Below, one piece after another: positions 21,621-33,800 of a stretch of DNA of 64,000 nt. The translations under genes and the position numbers were made by a program. The number at the start of each line of letters is the position of its first letter. Position 1 is the stretch's first letter. The stretch spans positions 765,806-829,805 of the forward strand of contig VXAZ01002106.1 in NCBI GenBank assembly GCA_013399875.1, written 5' to 3'. This stretch comes from Gymnorhina tibicen. Its lineage: Eukaryota; Chordata; Aves; Passeriformes; Artamidae. The notes under the pieces are model-generated. The model was given only the letters and a program-made list of their open reading frames with translations, did no database searches and had not been told where the DNA came from.

Positions 21621-24600
21621 CCGTGTAGGAGCAAGCACATGCTGCTATGCAGGCTCTGAAAACCTTCAGCTGTCTCCAAGTGCTTCAGATACTACAAGGG
21701 AGGTTGCAATTTTAATATGGATTTTGGATACTGTTGCTTAATTCTTCTTTCCCGATCACTTGTAAAACGGGTTTAGTATCAAATAAAGTAATTAAAATAT
21801 CTAAGAGAGTATTGGAAAAATGTTCCAAGCAAATCATTGGTTTGCAAAGGGCTAAGAATGAGAACAAGGGCTGCTGTCAGGTGAGCACCAGTTTGGATGA
21901 ACACGCACAGTAGGAAGGTTTTCTGATTTACTGCATTGGCAAAATATTAAATCATTTGCAGGAACACAGAAGCAGGCAGAACAGGCTGCAGTGTTTCTTC
22001 AAGCTCGGGTTGAGCAAGTGTAGGTCTGCAGAAGTCGCCAGTTGCTCGAATTAGGGGTGGGGCATCTTCTATTTCGGCAAAGCAGATTTTTTGCCGAGTG
22101 AACTGTGAAGAATTCTGTCAGTGTAGTGGGAGGGTGAAGCCTTGAAGCTGACCACCTTCCAGTTTCAGCTGAGAAAAACGTTCACACACCGCCAACAGAA
22201 AGAAATGAAATGTGAGAAGGAAGGTGATGTAGCAGCACCCAGGCTGCAGGACTGACTCAGTGTCCATGGCTGTCCCTGGCCAGGTGGACACGACCGGACA
22301 CCACACGGGGCTGTGCTGCTGAGGCTGGTTATCCCTGCTCTGCCCACGGCCCACAGGGAGCCCTCCTGCTCACTGCAGCCCTTTCACTTCCACCCATCTG
22401 GACAAATCCTGGCTCCGTTTAGACAGATGACTAAAATACAAGTAACTTCAGTAATTCCCCTTTAAACAAACCTCCGTGAAATTTGACACTTCTAATGACA
22501 GATCTAGGGCTGCAGTTTGGGACTGTAAAACCACATTCAAACTGTCTTTTATTTTAAAAACATCTTTTATACAGGAAAAGACAGCAGAGGTTTCCTGGAT
22601 CTAATTTAAATCCCGAATTGGACGTTTTTTTACTCTTTATGGTAGTGAAAGACTATGTGGTTGCTGGATTTGTAGGAATAAGAGAAAATTTGTCATATTC
22701 TTAGCAGTCACTGAAAATAGCAAATGAGCCGTTGTGATTTGCTTTGGAAAACCCCAGCCACTCCACTGCTGAGCTCAGCAGCCTGGGAAGGGCCAGCCCC
22801 CAGCGCAGCCTGGCTGTGCTGGGAGAGCACGGACACCGAGGGCTGCTCTGCCGGGCTTCAGGGGCCGGGGAGCAGCCCTGGGCACTGCCCAGCACACACC
22901 TGAGCTGTGGGGCCCAGGCACTCCTGGCGAGGGGTGCATACAGAAAGTAAAAGCATAAAGAGTTTTGTAGAAATGACAGAGCGTGAGGTGATGCACGAGG
23001 GTTAGGGTCCTGATGAAACAGCAGCACCCCAAACCCTTGGCTCATCTTGTGGTCATCACAATGCAGGGGGTTCCTCGGGACCTCTGCTGAGAGCCAGGTT
23101 TGGGTTGCTTGATGGTGGTTTCTGGTGATCTGTCCCCTTGCCCTTGGAGGATTACGTGCCGTGGAAAGGCAGTGTGGAGCTACCAGCAGGATTCACTTCT
23201 TCACTTACCCAGCTTGTCTGGATCACTGGAGTCCCAAAGTTAGTAAACAAAACAAGAAATCTGCTCGGGAAATACTCTGAATGAAAGCCCCGAGGAGAAA
23301 TGTGGCTGAAAGTGTTCCTTTACACGAGAAGGGGAAGCCACTGTCCTTCCTTTCTGTGCAGCCCTTGTCCCTGTGCTTTACAAAGCTGCAAGGAAATTCT
23401 GCACGTTCCTTTTGAACAGAAACGCGCAGATGAGGAGGTGCAGGTACCGATGAAGGCAAAAGCAGCAAAGGCAGCAGGGGAAAGCACAAATATCCAGAGT
23501 ACTGATGAGAAATGAGACACTTTGGGGCCTGATTCATGGAGTCAGGCAGAAGGAGTTGGGTCTCTGTGCCCAAGGAGGAGCTTCCATGGCTCCTCTGGGC
23601 TGTGGATCAGGCCCTGGGCATGTGGGCAAGGATATCCAAGTGCTGGGCTCCCGGCTGCCCCTTGCAGCCAGGCTGTTCAGAGCCACGGCTCAGTGAAGGC
23701 AGTGACTGTGCTGGGGTGCTGGGAGACAGGACCCCGCTTGGACGGCGGCCCCAAGTCTGCTTCCGACCCTCGCTTCCCAGCTCAGTGCCCACCCTGCCCA
23801 GGGAGGCAAAGGGCTGCTTGGAGGAGAAGGCTCTGCTGGGCCAGGAGTGCAGCTGGGGCTGCATCCCTCGGCGGGGCTCGCACGGGAGGTGATTCCCAAG
23901 CGGGAGATGCGAGGGACGGGCTGTAACCCCAGCCCCAGCGAGCTCGGAAAAGGGGCTGGACGCACGTCAGACATTTCAGCAGGCTGCTCTTGCAGAGTAC
24001 GGCTGGTATGAGCCCAGCTGCTCTGATTCAGATATGGAACCTTTTGCAATGAGTTTGCATCCCTAAAGGTGACCAAACACTCTGTATATTGGGGGTTTAA
24101 AGACTGTGAAGTACAAGCCTGTCTGAAGAGCAATCCCGTGAGGTGCTGGGCTGACCCCAGCCCCTGATCTGTTCCCAAACCTGTCCTGCTCCACTGAAGT
24201 CCTTTTCAGATGCTCAAAGGAGCAACTTGCCTTCAGATTTATGTGACTGCCTGCTTCCAGTTTTATCAGAAGTCTCACAAAAACGACCCTTTCCCTAAAG
24301 CCTCACTGGCTGGAGGGAGACAAATGAGAACTGCAACTTTCACTTGGGATGATGCTTTGAACTGTGAAAGTCAGGAAAAATGTCATGGTGTTAATCCTTA
24401 AAACCTTCAGAACCAGAGGGCACATAAGACACGCCAAGTTCTATCAGCTGCAATTCTTTTTGATTGTAAATCAATGCAGTGATATTTGAGAGTTTATTGA
24501 ATGATATTAACATTTGGTGTTAATAACAATTTTCTCAGCTTGATGGAGGTTTCCATGATCCTCTGGGGGGAAGAAATTAGTGGCCAGAGCAAGGCTGACT

Positions 24601-25730
24601 GTGACCCATCAGTCTTTCAGCTAATTTTAGTGGGCTTTGCATCAACTGGGTGTTGGCAGCTTTTTTAGTGTCACTCACTTCTGAAGGAGGCCTATCCAGG
24701 GTAATTAGCTCATTCACCTCTAACAGAAATTATATGTTCCTTATCTCTTTAATTAGAGTGTATATAATGTTAGTAATGATGTATTATCTAGATATTAATT
24801 TTAAAGGGTTGTTTTGATGTCAGGCTTGCTTATGTGGGGTCATCGGTATGAGGATATGCATTAAAACCAGATTTAAAATCCCTGAAGGGTTGTACAGCCC
24901 TGCTTTTCCAAGGCACTTGACCTTAGAAGCGCTTTAGACTGCTCCTTTCTTATGCTTCACTAATTTTCTTACATCGTGCCTCACTTGGCAAACACTAAAT
25001 TGCAGGAAGTCACGTGCAATAAGGGACAGAAACAAGTTCACTTTACTTGGCTGGTAGTGTGGTGGTTGGCATGATGAGGAGAGAGTTACAGCACCTGAAA
25101 TGAACACACAGCTGCAAACTCTGCAGCTCCACAGTCCCACCAGGCTCCTGCAATTAGCCATTAGACCTTCGAGGGAGGTGAGAACAGACAGAGCATATAT
25201 GGCACTTGGATGTAGGTTTGCTGCTGGTTTTTGGAGGATTTTGGCCCAGAAGGGCTGTGTGATGGGGTACAGAGTGGGTATGTTGCTCCCCAGGGAGATG
25301 CCACAGGCCCTCTGGCTGAGTGCCAGCCCCAGGAAGAAGCCAAGGTCTTGTTTGTCCCTTCAGCAGCCGAACTGGAGATGGAAAGGCACATCTGTCTGAG
25401 CAGAGGTAAGCAGACTGGGAAAAGCAGGACTGAGGAGACACCAACAGCCGGTTTGAGACACAGTGGTCTGGTGGGATGTCGTGTCCCAGGACTCCTCCAG
25501 GCCCAGGCAACAACACACCATACAGGAGGGACTTGAAAGATGTGATCTGAGTTTCAGGAAAAGCAGCAGATTAAAAAAACCTCTTGTTGCAGGATGAGTG
25601 ACGGGGAACCCAGGGTGTTTTCCCAGCTGCAGTCTGAACTGGCAGTGTGGCTGTAGCATTTTTCTTAGGCACTATTCCAGCAAAACACTTGAGTATGTGC
25701 TTAATTAAATCATGTGAGAAGTTTAAAGGC
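21620..25730. other. Intergenic DNA with a second AT-rich candidate element
   Basis: No gene recognised. A stretch at about 24640-24870 is dense in TAATTAG, TAATTTTA and TATAAT words without forming a simple repeat, and may be another non-coding element. GC-richer parts near 22740-22930 and 23520-23930 give spurious open frames. Confidence 0.4.
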
Positions 25731-25734
25731 CTGG

Positions 25735-25915
25735 AAAGCAGGCGGCCAAATCCTTTGCTGGGGACTTAATATTAATGCCTCAGTTTCCCTTCTCCACCAT
25801 AGAAAAGAAATATTTACTCTCCATACAGAGTGCTGACAAGCTTAAATCAATCTTCCTTGTAAAGCGCCTCGAGGGCTTTAGGGAAAAGGTGCTATAAAAA
25901 TCAGAATATTATTCT
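25735..25915 (+). mobile_element. Ancient MIR-type (amniote CORE-SINE) relic
   Basis: TGCCTCAGTTTCCC at 25776-25789, and the tail GTAAAGCGCCTCGAGG with a following GGTGCTATAAAAAT and AATATTATT, match the signature order of MIR-family tRNA-derived SINEs with their LINE-like 3' tail. The middle is diverged. It is a very old, inactive fossil inherited from early amniotes. The call rests on remembered consensus motifs, not on a search. Confidence 0.55.
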
Positions 25916-27360
25916 ACACTCCTTGGCAAGACAGCACTTAGCTTTATATATTATCCTACTGGTGATGCATCTCCCTCTGGTTGACAGCAGGATCAATTAA
26001 TGTGTATAAACCAAAAGAGGCTGTTTAGGAGACTTGTGGTCCACGTAATCTGCTAACACCTGATGACAAATCCAAACTTGGAAAGGTGGAAAAGTCAGAG
26101 GTTTTAAGGCATTTTAGTGCAACACCAGACGGTGGAAGACTCTGAAGACTGTGTGTGTCTTCAGAGCAGCAACAGGAAAAGGGCTGTTTCTCCAGTAATC
26201 TATTTTTTATGCCTCATTGTTTTTTATGGCCTTTGCTATTCCCTTTTCAGTTTTTCCTTGGTAAGTTAGCAAACTGTACTCTTACACTGCTCTCTTATTT
26301 CAAATTTTCTTCATTAGATTCAGAAGAATCTGGATCTGACCTCAGAGGCAGCTGGAGTTAAGAGAAGACAAGGGAACTGCTGCCAAGGAGAGGCCATCTA
26401 GTGAAGCCGGAGTGGGAGAGGTTAGGGCAGGGTGGAGCTTTTTTTTTAAACCCTCTAATTGTGCTCCTGCATTTAAACATGTTGAAAGTACTGTTCAGGA
26501 CAGAGCATTGCAAGCAACACGCATTTTCCCTAAGGTTCACTGATTTCAGTACAGCTAACACAGGTATTTTTGGTATTTTTAACCTCTGTCTTTTCCTGCA
26601 TTGAAACACGAGTATACTGTAATGGCTGCAAAAACAGATACAGTGAGTGAGACAGTGCTGCTTCAAACTATCTCCCAGATAAAATGCAAATGATTGAAAA
26701 TATGAAGCTCTTCACAGGTAGTTGCTGTGAATCCTCATTTCCTGCCTATAGTTCTGAATGTTGTATTCGGACTAAACTTAAGGTTTTTTCCTATTTTTGT
26801 CTTCTTTCAATGACAATACTTAGACTGCCACATAGTAAACATCAAAAATCATAGCTACTCCTTTGGCATTATGTTTACTGTTTATTTAATTAATAAAATT
26901 ATTACAATGAAAATTAGTTTAAAAAAATCTCTAAACTACATGAAAAAGAAATAATAGCAATTAATGAATGAGTGATTTTTGTTTGTTTGTTTGTTTAATG
27001 TTTTAAAATATGACCGTTGGCAACTCCTTTCTCTGTTAATGCGTTTGTGCCCTGCCTTTCCAGGATACAGCCTCTTCGTGGAAATAATACTTCCTCTTCT
27101 ATGTCTGCTGCACTTGGCACACAATGGAGTTTCATTACTCAACAGAGACTCTACGTGCCATGAAAAATGAATAATTAAACGCCAGCTATTTCAGTAGGTA
27201 AACACTGCCTTTCTCGCCCCTGTGCATAAAGCAGCCAGTGTCCCACACCTGGCAGAGGTCTCCTCTGGGAGTTCAGCCTCCTTGGAGTTCTCTGGCACGA
27301 AAGCCTAAGGTGCTGACGCGGTGTGTGCCGCCCGGGCTGTGCTGGGCACAGGGGAGGGTG

Positions 27361-27450
27361 CACCCGGGACAGGAGTGCCACCCGGGACAGGAGTGCCACC
27401 CGGGACAGGAGTGCCACCCAGGACAGGAGCGTCCCCGGGACAGGAGTGTC
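27361..27450. repeat. 18-bp minisatellite, five copies
   Basis: Three identical CACCCGGGACAGGAGTGC units are followed by two variant units, CACCCAGGACAGGAGCGT and CCCCGGGACAGGAGTGTC. Confidence 0.92.
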
Positions 27451-27824
27451 CCATCCGGCTGGGGATGGAGCCAGCGGTGGAGGGAGTTCACAGCCAGGCC
27501 ACGTTTGGCCGTGTGCGCATCCCCCAGGAGCTTTCGGAGCTGTAGCTTCTGCGTGTGCCCGGCAGATGCTCGGTCACGCTCCCCTCCGTTTCGGCAGGGA
27601 CAGGAGCTGTGGTGGCTGGCACAGCACGCGGCCCCGGAGCTCCGCACAGATGCCCGAGAAGGATGAAATGCCGTCTGGCTTCCACCGAAAGAGAGAAGAA
27701 ATGCTCGCCTGCCTTCCCGAGATTCTCCAGCTCCACAGTTCTGGGGGCAGTGCTGCACTGGCAATTCCTAGCAGCTGTGGGTAAGAATTTGGGGGGCCAG
27801 TGGGACCACCTCAGTCTGATGTCT

Positions 27825-28282
27825 TGAAGTGGCTACCTGAAAACAGAGGCTAGACAAGGTTAAGAGAATAAAAGGAGGTATTTATGTGAAGGGCTCTCAA
27901 AGGTACATCCTGGGCAGTCAAAGGCCTCCGAAGGGTCCACCTGGGCAATCAAAGGCCTCCGAAGGCTCCACCCAAGACGGACGCTGGGTCACGGGTTCTT
28001 CACGCTTTTATAAGTTTGGTCCATTTGCATATCAGGGTTAATTCTCCAATTATAATTTCAGATAGTGATGTAATTACCCCAAGTTTGCTCCTCCTCTCAA
28101 GGCTTTGTTTACATATTTTGGGGCCTGGGACAACAAGGTGTCCTTGAGTTCAGGCCCAGAGAGGGTTTGTTATGTCTCACCAGCATGAGAGAACAGTAGC
28201 TAACAGTAGGTATGAAATTTCAGAGTTACATACTAAACAGTACAGGATTTGAAAAATATAAGAGTTAAAACATAGGGCATCA
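27825..28282 (-). mobile_element. Probable solo LTR of an avian endogenous retrovirus
   Basis: A 458-base block begins TGAAGTGG and ends GGCATCA on the + strand, giving the TG...CA termini of an LTR. Flanking pentamers TGTCT (27820-27824) and AGTCT (28283-28287) look like a target-site duplication with one mismatch. Read on the minus strand it has an ATGCAAAT octamer (28023-28030) just upstream of TATAAAA (28006-28012), a normal LTR promoter layout. It also contains an internal 31-bp direct duplication at 27911-27972. There is no gag, pol or env sequence, so it would be a solo LTR left by recombination. The exact family is not identified and the boundaries are inferred. Confidence 0.55.
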
Positions 28283-28860
28283 AGTCTTGCTCTAGTGTCT
28301 GGATTCAGCAGCTTCTTCTCATCTGTAATTTACTGTGTTTTCCCCTGAAAATATATCCTCCCTCACCCTGGGGAAGTGTGAGGAAATCTCTGGGTGTTCT
28401 CTTCAACATATGCTGTAGCTTCTTCTCATGCTGTGGCAGCTCAAGTGCTTTACTTTATAAATAAATATCAGGCTACTGCTTTGCTAGATAAGAATGTTAA
28501 GAACTGATCAGCACCCCGAGTACTTTTGTTGTTTGAGTAATGACGCAAAAAAGGACAACCCCTCAATTTGGATGTCGTTTCTAAATCACTGTGTCAGAAG
28601 TTTCAAACCAGAGCTGTGGAGGGACAAGGTAATGTCAATCAGATCGTGTGGCTCCGACCCATGCCATGAGCTCAGGCTTAATCCCTGCTAATGCCCTGCG
28701 AGCACTGTGGAGACAGTGTTATCCAACCACCTGGAGCTGCTGCCAGGGAAAGCCCGTGGGTGCCCGTGTGCAGCCGGAGGAGCGCGTTATCCGCGGGGAG
28801 ATCCCACGGGTGAGGCTGAGCCCAGCGCTCCCGGTCAGAGCTCGGACTCGGGGTGGCGTG

Positions 28861-28934
28861 GGCAGTGCTGGGGGGCAGCGCTGGGGGCAGCGCTGGGGGC
28901 AGTGCTGGGGGGCAGTGCTGGGGGCAGCGCTGGG
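28861..28934. repeat. G-rich 12-bp minisatellite (GCTGGGGGCAGY)
   Basis: About six units of GGGGGCAGCGCTG/GGGGGCAGTGCTG make regularly spaced G5-G6 runs on the + strand, likely to form G-quadruplexes. It lies inside a moderately CpG-rich patch (28740-29020) without a recognisable exon. Confidence 0.9.
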
Positions 28935-29059
28935 TTCCCTGGCTGCACCCTCTGTGCCCGAGCTGCCGCCTGCCTCTGCCGTGCCCGGCCGAACGCGCTT
29001 TGGCGAGGACGGCTGCCACCTGCTCCATTGCAATGAGGACCTGGCTTCCAGATTTTGAA

Positions 29060-32000
29060 GCGTAAGGGAGGTGAATCCAGAAGGCTGATAGCAAAACAGC
29101 GATAAAGATTCATTGCTACAGTGACCAGAGACGTAGGGGACGCGGAGAAAAGCAACTTCACGTGATTTATGGCAGAAAGGTACGTGCTGTAAATTAGAAC
29201 AGTCCTAAGAATGCTGTGATCTATAGCAGCTTCCTAAGGCAAACCAGAATCCCCTTTTCATAAGCAATATATCTATTTATGTAAAGAGCGGAAAATATTA
29301 CAAGTCTTACGATGTTCCTTCCAGGCAAGGAAAAATCTGAAGCAGTAAATGTGCAGAGTGAGTTGGTGAATGAAAGCTGGGCAATGACTTTAAATGGACC
29401 ACGTATTCCTTGCTGGAGCTCTGTGGCTGACAGCTGGTGGCAGTTGGCTACTGGCTCTGGACAGTGGAAAAAGCAGTCTCAGTAGCAAAAGAAGAGGAGC
29501 AAAACCCTCCCCTTCCTTAAAACTGGATCAAGGAAACGGACCCTTAGCATGGTGAGTTGTGACAAGGGCCCTGCTTTTGAAATGTGATCCGTGTGTGCAA
29601 ATCCCACACAGATCAGATGCCAAAACTGCAGTGATTCTTTGACATTTCGGCTGAGAAAGAGAACACATGTGCTCTGTATTCATCTTTCCTTTTTTAAACA
29701 AAACCAGTTAAATTAACTTTGAAACAAGGGCTTTGATTACTCTCTCTGACGTCATCTTTACGTTGATGTAATTCTATAGACTGGTGGCGTCACTGCTGAT
29801 TTGCGCTGGTGTGAGAACAATTGGGCTCTGTGCTTTCCGACAGTGAAGCTGCTCATGTTTTGTGTAAAGAAAGGAACTCAGTCAAACAACTTAAAGGGGA
29901 AATAAACTAACCAAGAAATTCAGAAGGAGCCAAAAGCAATATGAGCACAGATACAGCTACAATATTCCAACTGTATTGCTAGTTTGAAGAAAATACCCAG
30001 CCTAATTGAGGAAGTACTGACTTTGCTATAAATGTGTACGCTGATCTCTCTCGTTTTCAAGTTCTAATTGACATCCAAAGGTGAGCAATTTAGTAACTTT
30101 CTGCAATTTTATTTATTATTTTAGTATACATACCGTACTTTATTGCCTTTGAGATCCTTGAATAATGTAAGGTTTCCTTCCCCTTCGAATAATGTTATGC
30201 AACAGGGGAATAAATCAACTGTAAGGATTAAAATTATAATTGACCTGGTGTGAAAGTAGGAGAGAAAGTTCTACCCAGCACAGCCTGAGTTGAAATTCTA
30301 GTTGCTTCTGTGTAAAGGGGGAGTTGACCTTTGTGTATGGCCAAGGATTTCACTATTGATGACATCTGGCAGGCACGGAGATTTATATACATACATATAT
30401 TTATTTTCACCCAGTGAAGCACAATCAGGACTTTCAGTATTCAGCTTTAATGATCATTTTTTTGCTGTAGTTGCTATTATGCTCTCATTTTGAGGATGTC
30501 AAACTCCTGAAAAGAGCAATTGTCCTGCTTTAGGTACAGTAAAGCTTACAAACAGTATGCTTGGGGTGGGAGACAGAGGCTTTGTGTGTACGGAGGGAGT
30601 GGAGCTGGGCCCAGGACTGACATAACTGACCTTGCCAACAAGTGAGGTGAGCCACAGTATTCCTCACTAGTCACAGGATTGCAGGACAGCAGCTCACGAG
30701 TGGAGTTTTAGGGAATGCTTTTATGTTAACAAGATGAAGGAATAAAAACCCACAAAAATTTGAAACCAGTTAAACCCAAACCTGGGTATATTTCACATTT
30801 CTGTATTGAAAAAGATCAGTCCTGATGCTATGTGCAACACATTCTGTTCAGTGCCATTTCCACTCAGTCTTTACTATCAACATGTAGTACAGGCCACTAA
30901 ATGGCCATGAATATATTAGATGGACTATGGCTAATAACTATGTGATTAAATTTTTAAGAACAAGGCCGTGGCAGTTTTCCATAGCTCTGACATTTACCTA
31001 ATAAGCCCCAACTCACTGACTGCTTCAGTAAATGATACACGACTTCTCTTGTAAACCTGGCATGGGGTTACATTAAATATTGCCTTGTGTTTAACAACGT
31101 GCTACTTTCCTGCCCTACTCTCGTAAGTCTGGTAGGAGTTGTGGCCTTAATTTAGCTTGGGTGGAACTATAGGTTGGACTCGTTGTTCCAGCAAGGTAAT
31201 TGCCTCTCTGCATAAATGAATTATCCTTTTCATTTGCGGTGCCCGTGGAAAGCTGTGTGTGACTCCAGCACGGGGCAGTGCAGCTGCAGCGATCTCTCAG
31301 CGTGTTGTGCTCGCGCTCACCGCGCTGCTTCTGTCCCCGCCGGCACGGCTCTGCTGCGGGGTGAATGTAGGCAAGCCGGCCCTTTGGAGGGATGCTGGCT
31401 CTGCCTCGCTGCTGGCCTCCCCTGAAGATGGGCGCTAACGTGGCAGAGGATGAGCGCTGCCTGAAAATGGTGAGTCCAAAGGCCTTCCTGACAGGCTGGC
31501 TGGGATGGCAGCCCTGCGGAGAGCCGTGGAGAGGAACTCGGTAAGCAGTGCTTGTGGCACGAGCTCTGGCAGCAGGGGAAGCGTGTGAGGGCAAAGGCTG
31601 TGACCCTGGGTCCCCCTGCAAAGGAGGGAGCTGCCTGAGGGGCAGAAGCTGGTTGGGATGTGCCACCAAACTGGGGCAGTGCAAAGCCATGACCCAGCTG
31701 CTGCAGCAGGAGAGGGAAAGTAAACAGGGCTGGCAGAGGCACGAGAAGCTGAACTTTGTGAACTCCTACCAGATGGAGTTACACCAGCAATTAATTTGGT
31801 GCAATTACTTCAACACGACTGCATTGGAAACTATTGCAAGATAGATCAACCCATTAACAATAGGAAAACAGCATTGCAAAACTCCAGTCACCTCCTTCCA
31901 AGTGTTATGCACTCACTTTCCACTGAAATTAATGAAAATAATGCAAATAGGGTGCCTGGATTCCTGACAGATCACTGCATTGAGTAATTGGGGCACAGCT

Positions 32001-33580
32001 CCTGGATGTACCCGCTCAAAAGTAAACAGAGCGACGAGAGGAGAGAGATGACCCAGGCTGAAAACAGTTCTTGTGCTTCCCTTTTCCCCAAACCCACTGC
32101 TGGCAATATCTTGCTGTTTCTCTTGGCAAACGTACATCAGCAGCTTCTGGTCAGGGCCTGCTACAAAAACTTCAACTTTAGTATGGAAACCTATATATTT
32201 TCTGATTAATATTTCCATCAAGCTTAGTCCTGGGTAAACATTGTGTAACATTAGCATTCATCAGTGAACTTGCACAGCCCCCTCGGAAAAACATTGAAAG
32301 AGTATTTCAAAAACCTTCTTTCAGTCTAGAATGAATATTACAGCCACAGAAAAGATCTATGTAAAAGAGAATAATTTTCCCCTCTTTCAGAGATTGATGA
32401 ACTATTCACAAGTCAATCATTTACTTTTCAGTGCATTATTGCCTGATTAGTCAAGTGCTGATGCAATTAAACTTAATGATCTTACTGAGTAGGTGTATGC
32501 TGAGATTGTCACTTAAAAAGAACGGGTCATTAGTTAGTATTTTTGTAAAGCAGAACCTTTCTTTGTTTTTACCATCCTATTGCTACATTTCCATTGCTAC
32601 TAGTCACCACCCCAGATGAGACTGCACTGTTCTCACTTGGAGTTGGCATCTAATTACACATCACAGATCAGCTACTAAAGAAGCATGCAAAGTTTATGAA
32701 ATATCAGTTTAGGAGTTGCTCCAAATAGAGAAGAGATTATGCAAGTTACTTTTCCCAAGGTGAATTACAGACGTGCAGGAAGGGCTCGGTTTCTGTTGGC
32801 AAGAAAGCCTGACTGACTGCTAGACCTCAGCCTCTGGAAGACTGGCAGAAGAAGAGATTCCTTCCTGACAGGTGCTAGGCTCCTGCTGCTGCTGCCAGCA
32901 GAGTAAAGAAGGCACAGGGCATCCCATGTGACACGGGAAACTTGAAGAGCAGCACAGGACACGGAGCAGGTTGTTTCCAACAAAAGGAATCTTCTCTATG
33001 TAAACAAGGTTTGGTAGCAAAGTGTTGAGTCCAGGAAATCATTTCTGGTGGGGAGAATAAGCTTTCCTTTTGAGAGGAGTGCAACTACTTCTCTATTGTT
33101 CTCCTAGTTCCTCCTCAATCTAGTCTTGGCTGTGTCCCCGGTGAGAAAGTACTACTTGGAAAATACAGGAATTCGAGAGAACACACAGAGGAAAACAAAA
33201 CACCCAAGATGTCATTTTCCTGATTTCAAAAAGTGAATTTAGCAGGTAAGAACATGATAATAGCAAAATGTTTTTGCTTTGAAAGGGACAATTAGTAGTG
33301 AAATTAAGCAATGGAGGATTTTGGTAGGGACTGCAGGGAAAGAAAAATCCCTGTGAGTTAGAAAACAACGGAGTCTAACAGTAGAGCACCTGCTGGTTTA
33401 CACTTTCTACGTTTGTTACTCTCCTCAAAGTATTTAACACTATGACCACAATTTGTGTATTTCTAAGAAAGAAAACTAAAATGTTGCTGTTCCTGCTCTA
33501 TCACAGATCCTGATTTTCCAGACACGGGACAGGCTTCCTGGAGAAGTAACTTATTGTCTTAATTGATGCATTTGCACCAG
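29060..33580. other. Intergenic DNA, no recognised gene
   Basis: Mostly AT-rich, with one GC-richer patch at 31230-31720 that yields an open frame of 191 residues on the minus strand without similarity or splice context. A perfect CRE palindrome is present at 29747. No further repeats are identified. Confidence 0.5.
29747..29754. promoter_or_regulatory. Perfect cAMP response element palindrome TGACGTCA
   Basis: The full 8-bp CREB/ATF consensus occurs in AT-rich, repeat-free DNA, followed within about 50 bases by a half site (GGCGTCAC). CpG-containing consensus CREs are scarce outside regulatory DNA, so an enhancer is possible. No promoter or exon is evident nearby. Confidence 0.4.
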
Positions 33581-33597
33581 GGAGCGCTGATGTAACA

Positions 33598-33800
33598 AGA
33601 TGAGAATCAGGCCCATAGGTCAACAGTTTCAAAAATAAGTATCTAAAATTAGGTGCCTAATTCTGTAATTAGGAACCTGAGTAGAGATGGACTGGTTTTT
33701 AAAAACACTGCAGGAGTGACAAATTCTGCTGAAGTCAATTTGAGCTGGAGGCGAGTTTTCCTTTGAAAATCAGGCTGTTTTATTTAAATGCCTGGTATTG
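33598..33800. repeat. Possible ancient interspersed repeat fragment
   Basis: Phrases such as GAATCAGGCCCATAGG, ATTAGGTGCCTAATTCTG, CTGAAGTCAATTTGAGCTGG and TTTGAAAATCAGGCTG occur in the order seen in old dispersed repeats of reptiles and birds. The family name is not recalled with certainty. A similar short phrase (CACTGACTTCAGCGGGAGC) occurs near 10765. Confidence 0.3.

Noticed and set aside
31115..31690. 191-residue minus-strand open frame
   Set aside because: It lies in a GC-richer patch, has low-complexity Pro/Ser/Ala/Arg composition, no recognisable motif and no supporting splice or promoter signals.
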